Part shown: positions 1-5,625 of the stretch, in pieces
How the letters are laid out: every line of letters starts with the position of its first letter
How positions within the stretch are numbered: position 1 is the stretch's first letter
Assembly: GCA_029933535.1 (NCBI GenBank)
Contig: JAOZNZ010000071.1
Span: 1,651-10,750, forward strand
Origin: a bacterium
Lineage (GTDB): Bacteria; Auribacterota; UBA3054; B51-G9
Length of the DNA: 9,100 nucleotides
Direction of reading: 5' to 3'
Notes under the pieces: model-generated
Told to the model about the DNA's origin: nothing
What the model saw: the letters and a program-made list of their open reading frames with translations, nothing else
The model's database searches: none
Made by a program: the position numbers and the translations under genes

Positions 1-777
1 AAATACATGAATATCACACACGCTTTCTTTCCAATCGGAGTTATGGTTTCAGCACTCCTTTTCGGTGAACTTTTGACCCTTGGCTATTCATGGCGAGTTA
101 TGTTTCGCATTGCCGCCGCCGGTGCTCTGGCTATGGGTGTGTTTTTCAATAGCTCACGTTTTCCTGCAGCAATAGAGAGCGAACACTCAGCCTGGAAACT
201 GGTTGCAGGCATACTTGGACTATCCGGCTTCTGGCTGTTTGCCGCGGCGATATTTTTCGGAGCCGGTGTTGAATCAGCATTCACTTTCTGGAGCAGAAGC
301 TATGTAGAAACATATTTCAGGGATGTCCCTCGTGCAGGTGCTATCGCTGTAGTAGTTTTTGCCGGAACGATGGCTGCGGGCCGTCTTCTCGTTGCAAAGC
401 TTTCAGAAAAGGTGAGTCTGAAAATAATAATGATATGTTCGGCGTTTCTTGGTGTAGGTGTAAGCAGTATTATTCCTTTTGCATCCAACCTTATCTGGTT
501 TTACATTCTCATCGCATTTGCAGGCATTGCCACAGGCTGTTTTTGGCCAAGCATTCTTGCAGAAGCCGCAAATTGTTTAAAGATGAATCCTACAATGCTT
601 TTTGTCATGCTTTCCTGTATCGGCATCATAGGATTTGGTTTGACTCCATGGGCAATGGGAGCAATCGGAGATCATGCAAGTTTGAAGATCAGTTTCTTTA
701 TCATTCCGGTTTTCTTTTTAATTCTTGTATTATTGTTTACAATAGAATGGAGAATGACAAGGAAGGCCGCGGGGTAG
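1..777 (+). CDS. MFS (major facilitator superfamily) transporter, 5'-truncated by window edge
   Basis: Inner-membrane secondary transporter, C-terminal part. The frame is open from base 1, and an ATG at 7 is probably internal because only about eight hydrophobic segments are present (counting from that ATG, roughly residues 7-25, 30-47, 64-90, 108-129, 138-159, 162-185, 197-220, 228-246), matching helices 5-12 of a 12-helix MFS protein. The opening NITHAFFPIG resembles the N-x-x-H-x-x-x-x-x-G signature at helix 5 of fucose-permease-like (FHS) MFS carriers. GRLLVAKLSEK after helix 8 resembles the repeated MFS motif A loop. Substrate cannot be read from sequence; a sugar is inferred from the neighbouring GH2 genes, although these lie on the other strand. 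The stop TAG at 775-777 is part of a GTAG-type palindromic repeat, so the last few residues may be repeat-derived. No cytoplasmic C-terminal domain follows helix 12. Confidence 0.85.
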   Translation, partial: KYMNITHAFFPIGVMVSALLFGELLTLGYSWRVMFRIAAAGALAMGVFFNSSRFPAAIESEHSAWKLVAGILGLSGFWLFAAAIFFGAGVESAFTFWSRSYVETYFRDVPRAGAIAVVVFAGTMAAGRLLVAKLSEKVSLKIIMICSAFLGVGVSSIIPFASNLIWFYILIAFAGIATGCFWPSILAEAANCLKMNPTMLFVMLSCIGIIGFGLTPWAMGAIGDHASLKISFFIIPVFFLILVLLFTIEWRMTRKAAG

Positions 778-800
778 GGGCATCCCTTGTGGTTGCCCTA
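774..800 (+). repeat. GTAG-type REP-like palindrome at the 3' end of the MFS gene
   Basis: GTAG at 774-777 is followed directly by an imperfect hairpin: GGGCATCC pairs with GGTTGCCC (one T-T mismatch) around a short CTTGT loop. A GTAG or GGAG tetranucleotide 5' of a stem-loop is the hallmark of REP sequences mobilised by RAYT transposases. The MFS stop codon is the TAG of this GTAG. The hairpin could also protect or end the transcript. Confidence 0.55.
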
Positions 801-803
801 TTC

Positions 804-875
804 CGTGGTCCGTGATCCATTTTGGATTTGTGATTTGTGATTTTGGATTTCCCATCAATCCATTAATCCGTGGTC
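804..875. repeat. degenerate period-7 tandem repeats, two word families
   Basis: CGTGGTC and CGTGATC (804-817) are followed, after a few bases, by GGATTTG, TGATTTG, TGATTTT, GGATTTC (824-851), then by another CCGTGGTC (868-875). The CGTRRTC word is the one found inside both GH2 genes further along; the GATTTGT word is similar to the T-rich tracts after both GH2 genes. Confidence 0.6.
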
Positions 876-913
876 TGCGAAGCACCCGGCGTATGCCGGG
901 CGTGGTCTGCGAA
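869..913. repeat. CCCGGC-GTAT-GCCGGG palindrome flanked by 13-nt direct repeats
   Basis: A 6-bp GC-only stem with a GTAT loop lies at 885-900 and is bracketed by perfect copies of CGTGGTCTGCGAA at 869-881 and 901-913. A second copy of the palindrome with its GCGAAGC flank lies in opposite orientation at 1438-1466, and degenerate copies are at 5410-5441 and inside GH2 gene B at 6713-6733. The direct repeats are either a target duplication or a partial second unit. Confidence 0.6.
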
Positions 914-929
914 TCGAGAACCCACCCAA

Positions 930-958
930 TTGACAAAAAGCATCGATAATGACATAGT
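930..958 (+). promoter_or_regulatory. candidate sigma-70-like promoter of the vapB-like gene
   Basis: TTGACA at 930-935 matches the -35 consensus; after a 17-base spacer CATAGT at 953-958 matches four of six -10 positions. It sits 27 bases upstream of the antitoxin start at 986. No Shine-Dalgarno motif is visible between it and the start codon. VapBC operons are usually autorepressed, but I see no clear operator palindrome here. Confidence 0.35.
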
Positions 959-985
959 ATTACAATCAACCTATCAATAAAAATT

Positions 986-1192
986 ATGGAAACTGTAAAA
1001 GTATCACCAAAATATCAAGTTGTGATTCCAAAAAGTCTCAGGGAATCTTTCGGCATAATATCCGGCGAAAAAATGCAAATTATTGCTTATGATAACCGGA
1101 TAGAGCTTATACGTATTGGTCCTATGAAAAAGTTAAAAGGTTTCTTGAAGGGAATAAACACTAACGTTAATCGGGAAAAAGACAAAGTATGA
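986..1192 (+). CDS. VapB-like antitoxin, SpoVT-AbrB (swapped-hairpin) domain
   Basis: A 68-residue protein. The first 45 or so residues (METVKVSPKYQVVIPKSLRE, then a GI-x-x-GEKMQI segment) form a typical SpoVT-AbrB/MazE DNA-binding beta-hairpin domain, which acts as a dimer. The tail (FLKGINTNVNREKDKV) matches the basic, toxin-wrapping region of VapB antitoxins, whose family pattern is G-x-x-T-x-x-x-RE-x-DR. In a complete system it would neutralise the VapC PIN-domain ribonuclease and repress its own promoter. The next start codon overlaps its stop (ATGA at 1189-1192), the usual translational coupling of vapBC, but that toxin is only a 25-codon stub. The start at 986 is the only good candidate; it has no Shine-Dalgarno motif but an A-rich leader. 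It may be a harmless leftover or may still act on other VapC proteins or promoters. Confidence 0.85.
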   Translation: METVKVSPKYQVVIPKSLRESFGIISGEKMQIIAYDNRIELIRIGPMKKLKGFLKGINTNVNREKDKV

Positions 1193-1266
1193 ATGTCGTT
1201 GATTCTTCAGCCTGGTTGTCATATTTTGCGGAATTGAGAAAAGTGAAATATTTCAAAAAAATATGA
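1189..1266 (+). pseudogene. vapC remnant (PIN-domain toxin N-terminus, 25 codons)
   Basis: The frame begins MNVVDSSAWLSYFAE, which is the first strand of a PIN-domain ribonuclease: the D of VVDSS is the first metal-binding acid of VapC toxins, and SAWLSYF is the usual continuation. A normal VapC has roughly 125-140 residues; here the frame stops after YFKKI. Nothing resembling the later PIN motifs is found in any forward frame of the following 250 bases, so this is a true 3' loss rather than a simple frameshift. The stop falls at the start of a tandem-like repeat (AGGATAAAC, ATGATTTAC, ATGATAAC), suggesting that a repeat insertion or recombination removed the rest. It overlaps the antitoxin by four bases. 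No toxic activity is expected because the other catalytic acids are missing. Confidence 0.75.
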
Positions 1267-1293
1267 CAGGATAAACATGATTTACATGATAAC
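1264..1293. repeat. short degenerate 9-nt repeats at the vapC break
   Basis: AGGATAAAC, ATGATTTAC and ATGATAACA follow one another directly (about 1267-1293). They coincide with the point where PIN-domain similarity ends, so they probably mark the breakpoint. Confidence 0.4.
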
Positions 1294-1302
1294 ATTCAAG
1301 TT

Positions 1303-1323
1303 ATATCCTTTCAGGATATTTTT
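1303..1323 (+). terminator. possible weak intrinsic terminator after vapB/vapC remnant
   Basis: ATATCCT (1303-1309) and AGGATAT (1313-1319) form a perfect 7-bp stem with a TTC loop, followed by a run of T ending at 1323. The stem is AT-rich, so termination efficiency is uncertain. Confidence 0.35.
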
Positions 1324-1362
1324 GTTATTCGCATTAATCAAAATATCATAGCAACTAATTGC

Positions 1363-1397
1363 CCGATAACTGATAATTGACACATGAAACATGAATC
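1363..1397. repeat. five degenerate heptads
   Basis: CCGATAA, CTGATAA, TTGACAC, ATGAAAC and ATGAATC run in exact 7-nt phase. The words drift but the period holds, as in the other spacers of this window. Confidence 0.45.
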
Positions 1398-1431
1398 AAA
1401 TCCCCCAACCCCCTTTAAGAAAGGGGGAATA
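1398..1431. repeat. CCCCCTTT/AAAGGGGG hairpin repeat, intergenic copy
   Basis: AAATCCCCCAACCCCCTTT is followed by AAG and then AAAGGGGG and AATAA. The stem is 8 bp (about 1409-1427). A second copy with the same layout lies inside GH2 gene A at 3925-3963, where it encodes SPFIKGGEGDL. Similar repeats are known to be scattered in many bacterial genomes. As it lies downstream of gene A on the minus strand it could also act as an mRNA 3'-end hairpin. Confidence 0.65.
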
Positions 1432-1437
1432 ACCTTA

Positions 1438-1466
1438 CCCGGCATACGCCGGGCGCTTCGCGAACC
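1438..1466. repeat. CCCGGC-ATAC-GCCGGG palindrome, second copy (inverted)
   Basis: The 16-nt palindrome at 1438-1453 is followed by CGCTTCGCGAACC. Read on the minus strand it aligns with the unit at 869-900 across the palindrome and the GCGAAGC flank, with few differences. It is only seven bases from the preceding hairpin repeat, so the spacer is a patchwork of repeats. Confidence 0.6.
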
Positions 1467-1545
1467 TTAAATCCTAAACCGTATTCGTTTTGATCATTGA
1501 TTATTTGTATTTGTTATTTATTTGCTTTTTGTCTTTTGTTCTTTG
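1467..1545. repeat. T-rich degenerate heptad tract after GH2 gene A
   Basis: Words such as CTTAAAT and CCTAAAC, then TTATTTG, GCTTTTTG, TCTTTTG and TTCTTTG, run up to the stop codon of gene A. The corresponding place after gene B (5567-5625) has the same kind of tract, suggesting that the duplicated segment included this 3' flank. No gene is visible here. Confidence 0.45.
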
Positions 1546-4500
1546 TTATTTTTTGGGAACAAGAACTATCTGTGAGATAACGACATTCGGGCCTTTTGTT
1601 ACTCTTGCATCAAGCCGCAGTTTTCCTGTTTTTGCCAGGTCGGCAGTAACAGGCAATCTCAACCAGACACCTTCTTTATCGTAACGCGATATCGGTCCTA
1701 AATCCGTTCCACAAAAGAATAACGCGGCACCGCGGCCTTCACTGCTAAAATCATTGAAGTGCACGTAAAAATCTCCAACGAAATCTTTCGGGCAATCTAT
1801 TTCAACTATAAGATGCTGGTCGTGCCATGCGGAAACAATTCCCTGCCGCCATACTTTTCCCTGAACGGTATAATCAAAGCCTTCTTTTTTAGCAATGACT
1901 TTATCCATAGAAGTTTTCCATGAATCCGGTTTTGTTATCGGTGCGTTAACGGCAGCTTTAATATTTAATAGCGCATTGGAAGTATCTGGTTTGTCAGATC
2001 TGTTTTTTGCCTGAGGTACAGGTTTTAAAATTTTGTTAAGAGTTTTTTCATCAAGCGATTGTTCAGGATTAAATTTGTCTGATTTCATATACGACAAAAG
2101 ACTGCTTAATAATTGTTTTGCTTCCCTGCGGTTTTCAATATTATTTTGAAGGTCAATAGTCGAAACTATCAATTTCCCCTTTCCTACTTTCGCTTCAAAA
2201 ATCGCGGATAGTTTTTTGTTGTTGTTAAAATCAGGAACAAACTGAACTATCGGCATAAATCCAGCCGGAGCTTCGTCAATTATTAACGCTTCGGAATTTT
2301 CTAATAAATCATGCCATTGCCAGTCTGAATGAAAATCAGTAGGAAATTCCGCAAGTGCAGGGTGGTCAGGATCGCATAAAATCCCCATTGTAACGGGTTG
2401 TTTGAATAATTGGTAACTCCAGAAGACAGAATGCCAGCGGGATTTCTCCACATTTTCAAGAGTACCGGAATCAGGCAGCAAAAGAACTTTACCGCCATTT
2501 TGAAGCGCTTTTTGAGTTTTTTCGTCCCAGGTGGTTGAAATGGTGACATCCCGTAATCCGTGATCCGTGGTCCGTGATCCGTTATCGGCACTTGGATATA
2601 CCCAGATTTTCCATGAGTTGGCAACGTTGCGCGGAGCTCCTGCTCCGCGATTCTTGTTAGAGTTTAAATTAATCGCGGACGAGGACGTCCGCGCGACGTC
2701 AACTTCTACAACAAGTTGCTGCGGAATTTTTATTTTATCGAGTTTGAATTCAAACTTACCGAGTTGAGTGGTTTTTCCTGTTGGAACATCTTTTTTATCG
2801 AATTTTCCTTCTTGAATAATTTTACCGGCTTTAGTTTTAATCGTCCATATAAACTGCGGCTCTTTTAAATCTTCTTTGCCATAATGAGCTACTTCCGCAG
2901 TTGCTTTGAAAGTTTCATCATTATTCCAGGTAAAGCCTCGCATACGAATAAGCGGAACAGTTTCGCTGCAGAACTCCCGGAATTTTTTCGGAGTTATCAG
3001 TCCTTTGGAATCAAGAAAGACATCAAGAATACCTATAGTTGCCATTCCGTGACCGGGATAATCCTGAATATCGAGTAATTGAAAACCTGCCGAACTTGAT
3101 GTACGAAGCTGCGCTTCAACATTTTCTTTATAAATTTCTATAAGCAACGCGCCGGAAGCAAGTCGGAAAGCTTCCGCCTGGTCAAGCATTTTATGTTCCT
3201 TAAGCGTCTTTTTGAAAATGTCAAGATATCGGGGTTTAAGTGGACCTGTGTATTTTGGAATCTCTTTGAAATTAGGATACATGGCAGGCTGACCGAGTTC
3301 GTGCGCAATTAACGGACGTTTCAAATCCGCAAGCGAACTATTAAAATCTTTAAACGGATTAATTCCTCGACAAACACCTTTTTTGGTTCCAGCACCTACA
3401 AAATAATTATCAGCTTTACGATCTTTATCCGGCGGATGAGTTGTAGCGGTATAAAGATGCCGCGGATCTTTTTTCTTTAAATAATCTACAAGATAAGCCA
3501 GATATGGGTCACTGCCGTTTCCAAGTTCATTTCCCATGGACATCAGACAAAATGAGGGGTGATTTCCATAAGTATCAACAATACGATTCGCTTCAGCAAG
3601 AATAAACACGGCTCTTTTAGGAATACTTCCAACCAGACCGTGTCCGTCCCATAAAGGCGGTTCGATTTGAAACATAAATCCAAGCTCATCGGCTGCAAGG
3701 AACGCCGCTTCCGGTGGACACCAGGAATGAAAGCGAACATGATTTAATCCGTAATCTTTGTAAATATTAAGCATTCTTCGCCACTCATCAATTGTCATTG
3801 GAGGGTAACCTGTTAATGGAAAAACAGCGGAATCAGCTCTGCCGCGCAAATAAACTGTACGATCGTTTAAATCGAAATGTCTGCCGTTGGCGCGGAAGTC
3901 GCGAAGGGCGAAAGGAATTGTTTTTAAATCCCCCTCACCCCCTTTAATAAAGGGGGAATTTAATGCAACTTTTAGTTCATGCAATTTCGGAGAAAACTCG
4001 TCCCATATGGTTGGAGATTTACCGAAAGGAAGATCGGTTTCGATAACAGTTTCTTTTCCGAGGGCTGAAAAAGGAATATTTTTTACAGAAACGTCATCAG
4101 TTAAATCTTCAAGATTTATTTTCCCATCAACTTTTCCGCCTGTAATATTTCCAACAGTAACTTTTACTTTAGTAACTTTTTTCTCAAAATCAGGATATGT
4201 CTGAACCGAATCTATCCACACCTTTGGAGTTGCAATAAGATCTATTTCGCCGATAATACCGTTCCAGCAGGTTTGTGCTTCTTCGGAATGAACATGCGCC
4301 CAACGCATTCCTCCAAGAGTATGTCCGATATTTATTTTTATAGTATTGTCAACACAGATAGTTATCTCATGTTTGCCGGGAGTAAGACTATCCGTAAGGT
4401 CATAAACATGTGGTACTGAAAGGCTGTTTTGTGTTTCAATATAAATGCCGTCAACATAAACTTTAGTTTCCCACATAGCTCTTTCGAGAAAAAGAACAAT

Positions 4501-4809
4501 TCTTTTGCCGTTCCAGTTTTCAGGAATAGTAACTTTTTTCTGATACCATGCCGGACCAATATATTTGTATTCTCGAGTTAGTTTCCCGATTTCTTTTGCG
4601 TTATTTTTGATTCCGAGTTTTTGTTCGTCAAGCGATCCCGGCAGTTTTGCTTTGTCAGGAAGTTGTTGTTTAAACCATTGTTCTTTTACTCCTAGATTGT
4701 CAGGATCAAGTTTAAAATTCCAGTCGCCTTTTAATGAAATAGTTTCTGCGCCGACAACTGCCGACATGATTGTAAAGCTTAACATGATAGTTTTTTTAAA
4801 GTGGTTCAT
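1546..4809 (-). CDS. exported glycoside hydrolase family 2 enzyme, paralogue A (1087 aa)
   Basis: Predicted exported retaining glycosidase. Signal peptide at residues 1-21 (KK then a hydrophobic stretch, cleavage after VGA). Domains by eye: GH2 jelly-roll sugar-binding domain 24-195, Ig-like domain 200-300, TIM barrel 302-620, second Ig-like domain 625-740, a region like a class I glutamine-amidotransferase fold 755-910 (HPALAEFPTDF, DWQW, FEAKVGKGKL), and a C-terminal beta domain 960-1087. The acid/base is E428 in MSMGNELG and the likely nucleophile is E504 in IAHELGQ; the 76-residue gap equals that between E461 and E537 of E. coli LacZ. HVRFHSW (358-364) matches the histidine-bearing loop of GH2. 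The substrate is unknown; HELGQ instead of SEY or CEY argues against a standard beta-galactosidase or beta-glucuronidase. Three repeat-derived segments are read through in frame. The ATG at 4809 is chosen because the signal peptide follows at once; no Shine-Dalgarno motif is seen. Confidence 0.9.
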   Translation of the reverse strand: MNHFKKTIMLSFTIMSAVVGAETISLKGDWNFKLDPDNLGVKEQWFKQQLPDKAKLPGSLDEQKLGIKNNAKEIGKLTREYKYIGPAWYQKKVTIPENWNGKRIVLFLERAMWETKVYVDGIYIETQNSLSVPHVYDLTDSLTPGKHEITICVDNTIKINIGHTLGGMRWAHVHSEEAQTCWNGIIGEIDLIATPKVWIDSVQTYPDFEKKVTKVKVTVGNITGGKVDGKINLEDLTDDVSVKNIPFSALGKETVIETDLPFGKSPTIWDEFSPKLHELKVALNSPFIKGGEGDLKTIPFALRDFRANGRHFDLNDRTVYLRGRADSAVFPLTGYPPMTIDEWRRMLNIYKDYGLNHVRFHSWCPPEAAFLAADELGFMFQIEPPLWDGHGLVGSIPKRAVFILAEANRIVDTYGNHPSFCLMSMGNELGNGSDPYLAYLVDYLKKKDPRHLYTATTHPPDKDRKADNYFVGAGTKKGVCRGINPFKDFNSSLADLKRPLIAHELGQPAMYPNFKEIPKYTGPLKPRYLDIFKKTLKEHKMLDQAEAFRLASGALLIEIYKENVEAQLRTSSSAGFQLLDIQDYPGHGMATIGILDVFLDSKGLITPKKFREFCSETVPLIRMRGFTWNNDETFKATAEVAHYGKEDLKEPQFIWTIKTKAGKIIQEGKFDKKDVPTGKTTQLGKFEFKLDKIKIPQQLVVEVDVARTSSSAINLNSNKNRGAGAPRNVANSWKIWVYPSADNGSRTTDHGLRDVTISTTWDEKTQKALQNGGKVLLLPDSGTLENVEKSRWHSVFWSYQLFKQPVTMGILCDPDHPALAEFPTDFHSDWQWHDLLENSEALIIDEAPAGFMPIVQFVPDFNNNKKLSAIFEAKVGKGKLIVSTIDLQNNIENRREAKQLLSSLLSYMKSDKFNPEQSLDEKTLNKILKPVPQAKNRSDKPDTSNALLNIKAAVNAPITKPDSWKTSMDKVIAKKEGFDYTVQGKVWRQGIVSAWHDQHLIVEIDCPKDFVGDFYVHFNDFSSEGRGAALFFCGTDLGPISRYDKEGVWLRLPVTADLAKTGKLRLDARVTKGPNVVISQIVLVPKK
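2552..2586. repeat. CGTRRTC heptad array inside GH2 gene A
   Basis: Five contiguous heptads: CGTAATC, CGTGATC, CGTGGTC, CGTGATC, CGTTATC. They encode part of NGSRTTDHGLRD between the second Ig-like domain and the amidotransferase-like region. The same array sits at the equivalent place in gene B (6704-6759), so it predates the duplication. Loose copies of the word are at 804-817. Confidence 0.8.
2626..2697. repeat. type II paired-hairpin element inside GH2 gene A (72 bp)
   Basis: Two 25-nt units (2626-2650 and 2673-2697) face each other across a 22-nt spacer. Each has an 8-bp stem and a 4-base loop: CGCGGAGC-TCCT-GCTCCGCG on the left, and on the right (reverse strand) CGCGGACG-TCCT-CGTCCGCG. 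The units differ at stem positions GC versus CG, compensated on both sides. The element is translated as roughly residues 704-729 of the GH2 protein, in a beta-turn between strands LVVEV and NSWKIWVYP. Gene B carries a different element (type I) at this site. Confidence 0.85.
3925..3963. repeat. CCCCCTTT/AAAGGGGG hairpin repeat inside GH2 gene A
   Basis: AAATCCCCCTCACCCCCTTT, then AAT and AAAGGGGG with AATTTAA. The perfect stem CCCCCTTT/AAAGGGGG has a 3-nt loop. On the coding strand it reads NSPFIKGGEGDLK (residues 284-296), in the turn just before the last strand of the first Ig-like domain. The related intergenic copy is at 1398-1431; gene B has a type I element here instead. Confidence 0.8.
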
Positions 4810-4817
4810 AGTTACTA

Positions 4818-4887
4818 AAGTTTAAGGTTTAAAGTTTAAGGTTTAAAGTTTAAGGTGTCAGTTGTCAGGTGTCAGGTGTAAGGTGTT
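4818..4887. repeat. ten-copy heptad array immediately upstream of GH2 gene A
   Basis: Five heptads alternate AAGTTTA and AGGTTTA (4818-4852), then five are AGGTGTC or close variants (4853-4887), all in one uninterrupted 7-nt phase. The array begins 8 bases 5' of the gene A start codon on the minus strand, so it forms the leader. Gene B has a pure AGGTGTC array at the matching place. Change in copy number would alter the leader or promoter spacing but not the reading frame of the gene. Confidence 0.85.
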
Positions 4888-5070
4888 ACCTTCTTAAATC
4901 TTAAATCGGTGTGAACGCTATAGCGTTACTTCGTTAGCCTTGTTCTTAAATCGAAATGCAACGAATTACTCATTGATCATATCGAACATCGATCAACGAT
5001 TTTTGATCTCTGATTTTAGTACTTTATCATTGAAAATTTCTTGTTGAATATTGAGTGTTTTATCTTCCCC
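4888..5070. repeat. repeat-rich spacer with perfect palindrome at 4914-4927
   Basis: AACGCTATAGCGTT (4914-4927) is a perfect 14-nt palindrome followed by ACTTCGTTAGCC, a layout like the CCCGGC palindrome with its CGCTTCGCGAACC tail. CTTAAAT words flank it (4893-4907). On the minus strand 4950-5019 reads as drifting heptads such as GATCAAA, AATCGTT, GATCGAT and GTTCGAT. No gene, RNA or convincing promoter is seen. Confidence 0.5.
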
Positions 5071-5348
5071 TTAATCCACCAACTCCCTCTCAATGTCTTC
5101 AAGGCTTTTTCCTTTCGTTTCAGGAAGTTTCTTAAAAATTACAATAAATCCTACAACGCAAAATCCGCCGAAAAGCCAGAACGCGCCATGAGCTCCGAGC
5201 CCGTTTATCAAATACGGAAAAGTTAAAGTAATCGTTATGCAGGCAACCCATAACCAAACAACAAACCGCCCATTGCGGCAACAAAACAAATAAGCCAAAT
5301 AAATGGCATATTATAATTTACATTGTTTTCAACCGAATTTTCCGACAT
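5071..5348 (-). pseudogene. sugar-porter family MFS transporter, internally deleted and frameshifted
   Basis: From the ATG at 5348 the frame reads MSENSVENN, then a first membrane helix ending AAMGGLLFGYG, the helix 1 signature GGLLFGYD of sugar-porter (SP) MFS proteins, and stops at 5235-5237 after 37 residues. The tail is in another minus frame: VWLWVACITITLTFPYL, then GAFWLFGGFCVVGFIVIFKKLPETKGKSLEDIERELVD, ending at 5071. This is helices 11-12 and the PETKG-K-LE-IE signature of the same family. About 350 residues between are missing. The two frames overlap at 5249-5267, where the minus strand reads TTTGTTGTTTGGTTATG; this stretch encodes LLFGY in one frame and FVVWL in the other, as expected of a deletion between short matching sequences. 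It lies between two GH2 genes on the same strand, so it was probably the importer of their product. It cannot make a working transporter. Confidence 0.85.
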
Positions 5349-5409
5349 AGTATTTTCCTATTTTTAAAAGTTAAAAATCAAAATCACAAAATTCAAATAA
5401 TAAATAATA

Positions 5410-5441
5410 CCCCAGCATGCGCGAGGCGCTTACGCGAACTC
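5410..5441. repeat. degenerate copy of the CCCGGC-type palindrome
   Basis: CCCCAGCATGCGCGAGG followed by CGCTTACGCGAACTC aligns with the unit at 1438-1466 (CCCGGCATACGCCGGG plus CGCTTCGCGAACC). The stem is eroded. It shares GCGCATGCTGGGG (minus strand) with the copy inside GH2 gene B. Confidence 0.5.
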
Positions 5442-5508
5442 AAAAAAAGAAAATTAAGAAAATAAAACACTATCATCCCGCAGAAAAATACATTTTTGTA
5501 TTTAAAAG

Positions 5509-5536
5509 ATTGTTTTGTCGTAAATCGTTTTGTCAA
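5509..5536 (-). promoter_or_regulatory. possible promoter for the former transporter gene
   Basis: On the minus strand TTGACA (5536-5531) is followed after 16 bases by AACAAT (5514-5509). The -35 is perfect and the -10 matches four of six. It is 160 bases upstream of the transporter remnant's start and points toward it. The sequence around it is AT-rich, so chance matches are likely. Confidence 0.22.
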
Positions 5537-5566
5537 AATAATTAAAAATCAAATATTGCTTTCTGG

Positions 5567-5625
5567 AATTTTGAATTTGTATTTTGTTATTTATTTGTGA
5601 TTTGTCTTTTGTCTTTTGTTTTTTG
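5567..5625. repeat. T-rich heptad tract after GH2 gene B
   Basis: Words AATTTTG, AATTTGT, ATTTTGT, TGATTTG, TCTTTTG, TCTTTTG and TTTTTTG run mostly at 7-nt spacing into the stop of gene B. The equivalent tract follows gene A (1490-1545). The rest of the spacer 5349-5566 holds only AT-rich sequence, the palindrome and the possible promoter described separately. Confidence 0.5.

Noticed and set aside
435..815. 126-codon plus-strand frame overlapping the MFS gene
   Set aside because: Cysteine-, histidine- and arginine-rich shifted-frame translation of the MFS helices, with no plausible domain.
1267..1370. Remainder of vapC in another frame
   Set aside because: The frame one base on is open for some 35 codons but reads as unrelated hydrophobic sequence without the later PIN-domain acids.
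2301..2624. 107-codon minus-strand frame inside GH2 gene A
   Set aside because: An alternate-frame shadow of the GH2 gene; the GH2 frame is conserved between paralogues while this one is not, and no family resemblance is seen.
5486..5503. AAATACA-TTTT-TGTATTT hairpin as terminator of GH2 gene B
   Set aside because: The stem is almost all A-T and is about 120 bases past the stop codon, so it is likely to be chance in AT-rich DNA.
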